DNA of 64,000 nt from assembly GCA_035079385.1 (NCBI GenBank), contig JAVHKY010000013.1, positions 2,046,001 through 2,110,000 on the forward strand, written 5' to 3'. The notes beneath the pieces were generated by a model that saw nothing but the letters and a program-made list of their open reading frames with translations, ran no database searches and was not told the origin of the DNA. The stretch's first letter is position 1. Each line of letters begins with the position of its first letter. The position numbers and the translations under genes were made by a program. This document shows, in pieces, positions 56,300 to 64,000 of the stretch. Source of the stretch: Aspidiotus rigidus (Eukaryota; Arthropoda; Insecta; Hemiptera; Diaspididae).

Positions 56300-59050
56300 T
56301 GTAATATAAAATATGAATAAGGTATTTTTGGATGAGTCTATTTTGAGGTGGGCTGTTACATAAGTAGACGAGCGAGTAGGGGTGAACGGAATGGACCGAG
56401 GAATTCTATATTTCTAACAAGGAAGTACGCTTTGTATACATATAATAATTGCCAAGTTCGCCTTTCCTACAGCCTCCCATTTTTTGTGTGCTTAAGGCGA
56501 GGGTCGCAGAGAACCTGTTCTACGGGTCAAATGAGCCCTCTGCTGTCGTATACTATGGCTCGAAAGTCAAAATTTTTTCAAGTCCATATAAGTCTTTCTC
56601 TTATCCCTTCTGAGCCATAATATATGGAAAAAGATTTCCACTCGCAAGTTATTTATATTATGATAAGTTATCATAAACAGCTTGCAAATTAAAATTTTTC
56701 CAAGTCTCTCTCTTATCATCATTTTCAAGGACATTTTTTCGAAAATAGTACCAGGTCGCCTCCCTCCCCAAGATGGCGCTTCCCCATAAAAAAAAATCAG
56801 TTCAGCGCGTACTTTGTATCAACAGGGAACCAGTTTCATGGACGGTTTTTTGAAAAAATTGCCATACGCTGTACGCCGTGCGATGTTCGGTGAAAACTGA
56901 CGTATCCTTATAAAGGATATATTAGAAGAATTTAGACCTTTTTTGGACTTCGACTATTTTTATCGCTCAAACTTGGGAAGAGGGTGTTAGACTTAAGCCA
57001 TGTTTACTGATTTGGATTTTTTGCTGGATACCACACAACGCATGGAAAATGTTTCAAAATACCCTTCTCACCCCGCCCCGTAGAGTAGGTTCCTTTTGAA
57101 ATTTTGACCGACGAGCTAGGGATTGTTCTATGATGTCGTTAGTTCATGATGTCACAGGGAGTGATTTATGACGTTATCAATCAGATCGCAAGTTAAGAAG
57201 ATATTCAGGTATTATTTTCCGAATCAACATTAAATTTAATTTTCATAATAAATATGATAGGAGAGGAAACTGGAAACTTTCTAACATTCGATCAAACCTA
57301 TTGCGTCTACTCTTAAGACTAGCCGTTTCCTGCAAGGCTCCTCGCTGCTATTGCAGAGTTTGCAATGGTATCAATTTTTTTTTTTTTTTTTCTTCTTCGC
57401 GGGTCTTGAAGTTACTGTCATTGAGCTTTCGACCACCTGTTATCAATGACCATATCAAAGAAGGAATCAAAATAGTCGTAATGCTCTAATGATCAATAAT
57501 AGAAAAGAAAGAAAATTGTTTTCAAATTTAAAAGTATTTGGTTTCTGTCTCGTATCCGACTGCACAATTCAATTTTTAGTACACGTTCTTTCCAGAATAT
57601 GACTTGGATTCGTTCTTTGCCTGAAAGTGTGCATTAGTTACGTCATCACGCCTTGACATTACCACTCTCACCCTTGGTAACATCATGACCAGCGTTTTTT
57701 ACGTGAAAAAAAGTTCGAAAAAACATATCTATGTCAATAATGCAAAAGATTGTGTCAAGCTTTAGAAGAGGAATTAAAATGTTCTTTTTGACGTTATTTT
57801 ACAAAAAATAAATGATACAAAAAGAAATCTAAACAAAAATAGTAGACAGAATAATCGTAATTGCAGAATTTTGACCAAGTGTCTAGAATCTTTTGGCCAG
57901 GAAAAAAAAATCATTTCCAACCAAAGATAATATAAGATGAGAAATACTCATCTTACAGCGAGATCAGGAAGAATATTGAAAAGAAAAAAATTCCACTACC
58001 TACACTCTCTAAATTTTTCTAATCTTTGTCTCGTCAAACAAAATCCACGAATTTATGTGTACCTATCGCGAAATAAAAAAAAAATACGCATCAACAATAT
58101 TTGGCTTTTGTTTCCACATAATACTTTCATTTTAGCCGACGTCTCGATTCATCGTGGATCATTCGATGAATGGCGATATTCGATCTGAAATATTGCGGAG
58201 AGAAAAAAAAAAAAAAAAAAAAAACTTTCCTGGCGAATATCCGACGAAAGCTGAAATAGAGAATCTCTAAGAGCCATTGCTTGAAAATTCCTCCTCACTC
58301 TCCATTTTCTGTCTACATCAAATGTCTGAACATACATTTGATAGAAAGACAGGTCTCAAAAAAAAGATATTTCATGTAACTCGCACTGCTGTAAAAAAAT
58401 GAAAAGAATTGTGAGGCGATATAAAAAATCATACTTAAACTTGCTCCTAATATTTTTTCATTCACAAACTTTCAGTACCTACCTAACTTTTTTCCAATTT
58501 TTTCAGAATTCACATTTTAAAAGTTGTAACCTCAAAACATCAATGTCTCAGAGAATTCTCAACACTTGTGGAAAATTCTTTGTAGATTCTAAAAACTACT
58601 TATCCTTTATTTGGAAACGCAAAAAAAAAAAAATATATATATATTGAAGCGAGTTTAGGTATGGTTTCTTAGATCGCCTCACAATTGTCAAAATTACAAT
58701 TGAAAATTCACCTTAAGATGAAAGAATAATTAGCTTGATTCCTTAAACCGTTGTGCATTTCAATCGTAATTTTGATCATTTATTTTTCGTATTTATTTAT
58801 TATTTTTTTATCTATCGTATTTGATGATGGCAGTATCAGCTAAATTAATATTTTAAATAACAATTTTTGTATCCATCAGGAGAAGCTTTTTCAAATTTTT
58901 GTAAAGAAGACATTTTCAGCAATGAATTTATAGGAATTTCAGTTCACCGAACGAATACAACGCTCAACTTTTACCCGTTGATCGTATGGATATTACAACG
59001 TTGATCATTAGTCGAAACATTTTGAAGAGCACTATTTCAAAGAATATGTG
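56300..59050. other. Interior of unit D without a supported gene
   Basis: The VVVIDLST-type frame (EVTVIELSTTCYQ) is at about 57408-57446. The rest is AT-rich with scattered homology to units A-C and T-runs; no intact gene found. Confidence 0.45.
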
Positions 59051-59067
59051 ACTTAAATTATACTCAC

Positions 59068-59270
59068 GGTCCATGTCTCAAAGGTAGTGGAGATGGTGGA
59101 GGTGAAGGTGGTGGTGAAGGTGGTGGAGGTGGTGGAGGTGTTGGCGCGGGCGGAGTTGGAGATGGACCACTTTCTAGTTCTGGATCCGGTTCCGCTTGAA
59201 TTATAGAGATCACTATTGTAATCAAAAATACGATTAGTAAAAAGTACTTGAAGAAATTCCTGACAAACAT
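59068..59270 (-). CDS. 'P' exon, copy D: longest proline-rich version
   Basis: 203 bp, 67 codons plus two bases: MFVRNFFKYFLLIVF, LITIVISIIQA (signal peptide), EPDPELESGPSPTP, then proline/serine repeats (PPPSPPPSPPP) and LRHG, donor CC|GTGAGTATA. Same phase as the other copies. Unlike them it has Ser and Thr among the prolines. No TATAAAAC at the expected site, so expression may differ or be lost. Copy E (44888) is a broken relative. Confidence 0.6.
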
Positions 59271-59726
59271 TTTTGTAAGGAAGAAAATTTATGATTAATC
59301 CGATTCATATAACTTTGTATCGCAAGAATGATGCGAATACGATTTGAGAAAAACGTCGCAAATGGCTATAAGAAAAGTGATCTACATTGGTTTTTGTTAT
59401 CGAGCGTTTTAATTCGAAAACCGAACAAAAATGAAGACTGTGGGCAAGTCCTTATCCATGTATACAAAACATATTTGCCAATGTTGCCAATGTTTAAAAA
59501 TGCTGTTTAAAGTTCAAATAAATAATAAATTTTTTCCACCTACACAGAAATTTCTAATTGTTAAAATTAGTACGGTACCTACCAATTTTTTTCTCTCTCT
59601 TTTTTACCCTAAATACTTAGGTGAAAATAACATAGATAGGTTTTTTTTTTCGACGCGATTGTAAAAAAACTAAAAAGATGTAATTAGAGCTCTGAATAAA
59701 ATAATAAACATAATTTATTCGTATGT

Positions 59727-62290
59727 AGAAAATATTAACCAAGTAACTTTCTGTATCTGAAATCATTCCGTTGATAGAATTTTTCTGGTACCTATCTGGT
59801 ATGTATTGACGTTCTTATATTTTACAAGAGCAAATAAAAAACAATCTGCACACGACTGTTCCGTACGTTTTAAGAGGTACTTGAAAGGATTAGGAAAATA
59901 AAAAGGCGATTCAGTAGATCATAATCTTCGTTCAACACCAAGCTAAATGCTATCATCAAGACTAAAAACTAAATGGCCGAGAAACGAATTAAAGATAATT
60001 TATTTTGGGATATTTACGGTTTTTTAATTTTGGAACGATGAGCAATTTACGTTTGGTCTCATTATTGATTTCATACAACCATCGAAACTCAACATAACAG
60101 GAGATAACGTCGTGATTATGTTACATCCTCCTTCAAGGATCTCCTGTATTCCGAAATGAAGAAATATTTTTTCAAATCCCGCTACCAGAATACATAGCTT
60201 GGGAAAATTTTCAAATTCCACCCTTCATATAACATAGATCGAGAATCGCCCTGAATGTAGAGCTCGAAGTCGATCTGTTTCGAGGAAGTCATTTGAACCA
60301 AATTCTTTGACCTAGACTTCATGAGAGACTCGGACAAGTTTCTACTTTCAAGTCATATATATATGAGAAATAGGACATTGAATTAAGCTAAATACTTTAG
60401 AAACGGAGGAACTTTTAAATAATGATCAACTTTCAGAGACGCCCAATCACCGACCAAAAAAATGCTCACAACGTGTATTGTAAATTACGATTTACTCAAT
60501 ATGCTGCACCATGAACTATTTTCTAGACTCTATGGGCGAAATTGTATGCACACATCAACGCATAATGAAGTATTTCCTCATCTACAACACGATTGATGTG
60601 AAAACTTTGTGTCGGGAGTTAAGAATAGAACTCAGTACGCGTAATGAGAACTTTGTATTTGTATGCAACACATCGTAAGATGTGAAATTTAATCCTATAT
60701 AAAACGTTTTTCCTGTCCCATTGACTAATTCCGTTAATGAACCCTCCAGCACATGGTATACAAAGATAATTAAGAAATGAAGAGAAGAAATGAAAAACTT
60801 TCTCCACTCCATGGAAAAGCATATTGAATCATGTACATATATTATGTCTTCGGACGTTTGCAAAGAAATACAATGTAAAGATATACCAATGTTGATTATA
60901 TCGATACATCAATATTTAGATTCAAGAAAGTTTCCTGAACCGAGTGGAAATCGAATCTGCGACCTTTCGTTTTCGAGACGAGTGCGGCAATATTTCGCCT
61001 TCAGATGAAAATTTTACCTTGTGATAGAGAGGGTACAGAGACCATAGTGCATTAAGCTGTTGCAAACGCGCATCGAGGTCCATAAGAAAGAGCCGAAAAT
61101 CCCTGGAGGGCCCGGTCGGCAAACATCGAGGTGCACCGGGTGAGAAATTTCTCATTGTTCAACGCATGACTGTTTGCAAGCAATTTTTCACGAGTTTTAA
61201 GTGGAATATTTCAGTTTCGAGTTTGCACCTGGTAGGAAAACAGGAAAGTACAGGCCTTGCAGTGGATGGAGGGATCCATCGTACATACAAAGTATTTAAT
61301 GTGAGGCAAAATGATGTCCCAACTTTTCCACTATAGCTCTTGAGGAAAAACGGTAACATCATTTTGCCTGACCCGTAACTCGAAGAACGAATTTTGTCTT
61401 TCTACTCCCTGTGTGTATGGCGTGACTTCCTAAGATTCAGAGTCGACTTTTTCTCGGTCTCATCTCGTAAACTCATTACAGTACCCGACAGCCGAATATT
61501 CTAAAAATCTCCCTTTCCGAAAATCGAAATTAGTCTCCTCCAGAAAATCTAAAGGTTTTTCCTCGCCAACGAGCGGATGCGGAAATTTTGGAGCATGTGC
61601 CTACCACAAGGGTGAAGCGAGTAGACAGTCGTATCAATTTTTTATAAGAAATATGAAAATTTTTGTACTTTTGACATTCAGATTTGCAGTGGCGTCATTA
61701 CTGGGCTTCTACCTTCAGTATTACATCATCGAGCTTGCAGTGAAAATTCGTTTCCCATTTCAGAGAAAGGAAATGAAAAAAAGTAGCCACAAACCATAAA
61801 AACAGATGAGAAGGTTGTTGAAAGAGTGCAAAAAAAACAAATTGTAGGATACAATTCACGCTACCCGAATGTGTACTAACCGACTCTGGCACTAAGGTAC
61901 GCCGTGTATGGTACCATCATACAACACATATCATTCAAGGTAAGAAAAATTATTTTGTACAATCGTGACACTGTACTATTTTGTTTTTTCCTTGCAGAAA
62001 CTTTCTCGATTTCGAATTATTTTTAAATTCTGTGCAATGTTAAACGAATATTCGATTTTTAAAATACACCGTCGATCTTCATATTTTCTTTATTCTTCCA
62101 TAATGAAAAAATATAAACTTTCCAGTCCTTTTAATGGGGTTCGACCAATGCAGTTATCTCGCTATCAGGATACCCTATTCCTAATGGAAGGGAAAGGTGG
62201 AATGGATAATTAAAGATAATTCAGTTTGGAAGCAATAGACATCAAAGTAGACAAAACACGTTTCTGAACTTTCAGACTACTTTTCATTTT
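59727..62290. repeat. Duplicated segment, copy 2 (other copy 49266-51425)
   Basis: See 49266-51425. It includes the 58-bp intron-like element (61940-61997) and the 425-bp stretch (60655-61080) that is absent from the other copy. Small open frames on both strands are not conserved as proteins except the identical 65-codon frame at 60024-60221. Confidence 0.85.
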
Positions 62291-62377
62291 AAGACCACCA
62301 TCCATTACGATAAGAATCAGGCAAACGAGTATGCAATGTGATAAAGGGGAAGAGCCTCCTATAGACACGCAAAGAAG

Positions 62378-62982
62378 CAAGGGTGTTAGAGACTGGAGGC
62401 ACTTTGCCTTTGCCTCCGCCTCACGAGGCTTGCAGGCGCTCCCAGGGATACTTTTGGGGGCATCTGGTGCTACCATTTTGCCTTCGAAGGTACCTTTCTT
62501 CCACCTAGAGGCTTGGAGGTGCTTCCAAGGACCCTTCGGGAGGCATTTTTTTTTTCAACCGTATTCTATTCATTGAAACCTCACTGAGCCACTTTGATGC
62601 TAGCGCTGCTCGGTTCGAATAAAAGCCAAAGTTTTTAAAACACGTTCTGAGTATCATCAGTCATCTGGCAACACTGATAATCCAATATGCTAAATCTCGT
62701 CACACTGATGAACATTACAACTTTTTCCGGAGGCGTCTCCGAAGGCATCTTATGAGGCGTCTTTGGAGGCGTCTTCGACACTGCCTCCGGAGGCATTTTC
62801 TCCAATTTCAGTAATTGCGCTGGAGGCACTTGGACGTGCCTCCAGAGTCCAAAGACACACTTTGGAGGTCAGAAGGAGCCTCCAAGGAGTCTACTGAAAG
62901 CAACCATAGAATAAGGAGGGTCATTTACTGTATTTGTTCCGGAGGCGGTGGCCTCAAAAAAAAAATGCCTCCAACACCCTTG
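62378..62982. mobile_element. 605-bp hAT-type MITE
   Basis: An exact 8-bp target duplication CAAAGAAG (62370-62377, 62983-62990) flanks ends CAAGGGTGTT ... AACACCCTTG. The interior is packed with ggaggc/gcctcc motifs, including palindromic tgcctccggaggca at about 62786. Such subterminal repeats are usual for hAT. No transposase. Confidence 0.88.
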
Positions 62983-63057
62983 CAAAGAAGTATGTTTATA
63001 TTTCCAGGAAAGCATACCTGCAGCAAGCAAGTCTGCATAGAACAAAATCATTGTTGT

Positions 63058-63905
63058 TAGTGATGGGCAATGGTTGATAGTTTCATGCTATCAATAGTCC
63101 CGATAGTTTTTCTTGAAAGTAGGTATTGATACTATGGGTAGTTCGGATGGAGAATGTCAATCAAGAGAAAAGTACCTATGCTACATAGGAGATGGATACC
63201 TTTTCCTGATCGTTATTTTTTAAAGTCTGTCAAAGAATGCATCTCAGTATTACCAGATGACGGACGCGACTGGAAGAAATCATAAAAATGTCGTGCCATG
63301 CCCATTAATTGCACAAATGCTACCGTTAAGGAACTATAATATAAGATATGTATGCACAAGTGATAAGGAGAAGGTCGTCGCCAAGTTGATAAAGTGGAAG
63401 GAGGAGAAGTTTCTGGAGGTTTCAGGAATGCGGTGAGAGAAATTTAAAATATCAAACATCGAATTTTGATTAATTGGAAAGATTATATTTGTGGAGACAA
63501 AAAAATGAATGATTTCTCGTTTATTTTTTTGTCGTTAGCATTTTTGTATTTAATATTTGATGTTAAAAATTATTTTAGGATACTAAGACTCCTCTTTCTA
63601 CTTTATCAACACGGTGACGGTCCTATTCTTATCACTTGCGCATACCTACCTTATGTAGTTCTTTAGTACCGCCTGACTGATCTTATAATTCATTGAACTG
63701 ACATGACGCACATTTTCAATTTTCACTTGTCAGTTCGCACCAATTTCATGATTTTTGATGAGAAAAGAAAAAATTTTCAAACTATCGTTAGTTTCTTAAA
63801 ATCGACGATACTACCGCTGTTTTTTTTTTTTTTTTTATAATACTATCGTTAGTCCCGATGGTTTTTTAGTATCTATCGATAGTCTATCGATAACTCCCAA
63901 CACTA
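63058..63905. mobile_element. 848-bp hAT-type MITE
   Basis: Ends TAGTGATGGGCA ... CCCAACACTA with ctatcgatag-rich subterminal sequence. Flanks attgttgt (63050-63057) and attgttat (63906-63913) match at 7 of 8 positions, an 8-bp target duplication. No transposase frame is seen. Confidence 0.75.
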
Positions 63906-64000
63906 ATTGTTATTTATATTTCTTATTCAATATCCGACGTCACGGGGAAACGGTCTCGTCGATGATTTGTCTTCAACATTAAGCTATTGTAGTTCTCGTA

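Noticed and set aside
57937..58647. Small Lys/Phe-rich plus-strand frames in unit D
   Set aside because: Not conserved in units A-C and composed of A/T-run codons.
60940..60990. tRNA gene or SINE suggested by a B-box-like agattcgatttcc
   Set aside because: No A box, no cloverleaf and no tail recognised; mentioned only as a lead.

Overview
The window reads as AT-rich eukaryotic, most likely insect, nuclear DNA. It has retrotransposons of arthropod-type clades (R1, jockey, Penelope), hAT- and pogo-like MITEs, TATA-driven secreted-protein exons with GT/AG splice signals, and tiny introns. Nothing in it looks bacterial. I cannot name the species; a plant-sucking hemipteran would fit but is not shown by the sequence.

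1-11.2 kb (all minus strand) is a head-to-tail stack of one R1-clade non-LTR retrotransposon. A complete-looking element (about 4593-11207) carries a gag-like ORF1 with three zinc knuckles and an APE-RT ORF2, coupled through a TAATG stop-start overlap. It ends in a pure 478-bp (TAA)n tract. Two 5'-truncated copies follow, both broken at exactly the same ORF2 position and separated by another 427-bp (TAA)n tract. The 5' side also abuts a short (TAA)n, which suggests a microsatellite-targeted element.

11.2-18.5 kb is mostly non-coding, with a broken RING-like ORF, a hAT transposase remnant, a jockey-clade RT fragment and a reversed R1-like relic nested in it.

18.5-62.3 kb is a decayed tandem array of one ancestral segment (units near 18.5-22.8, 24.3-32.6, 37.1-40.9 and 52.4-59.7 kb, plus side blocks near 15.0, 34.3, 51.1 and 61.9 kb). 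Each unit holds short minus-strand first exons with signal peptides that end in conserved splice donors: a proline-rich exon with an upstream TATA box ('P'), a second type ('M') and a third ('K'). This looks like a small cluster of tandemly duplicated secreted-protein genes. The units have been broken up by transposons: a 408-bp MITE, a pogo-like MITE, two Penelope-like elements, RT fragments and foldbacks.

Two cargo genes stand out inside the array. At 42.4-43.3 kb is a frameshifted archaeo-eukaryotic primase (PrimPol / NCLDV-herpesvirus type) between diverged inverted repeats. At 46.1-48.2 kb is an intact, intronless 706-codon gene for a secreted-looking AAA-ATPase-like plus PD-(D/E)XK nuclease protein. 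It sits in a 4.1-kb segment that interrupts an array unit.

62.3-64 kb has two hAT-type MITEs with 8-bp target duplications. Apart from the intact retrotransposon ORFs and the ATPase/nuclease gene, most protein-like sequence here is fragmentary.
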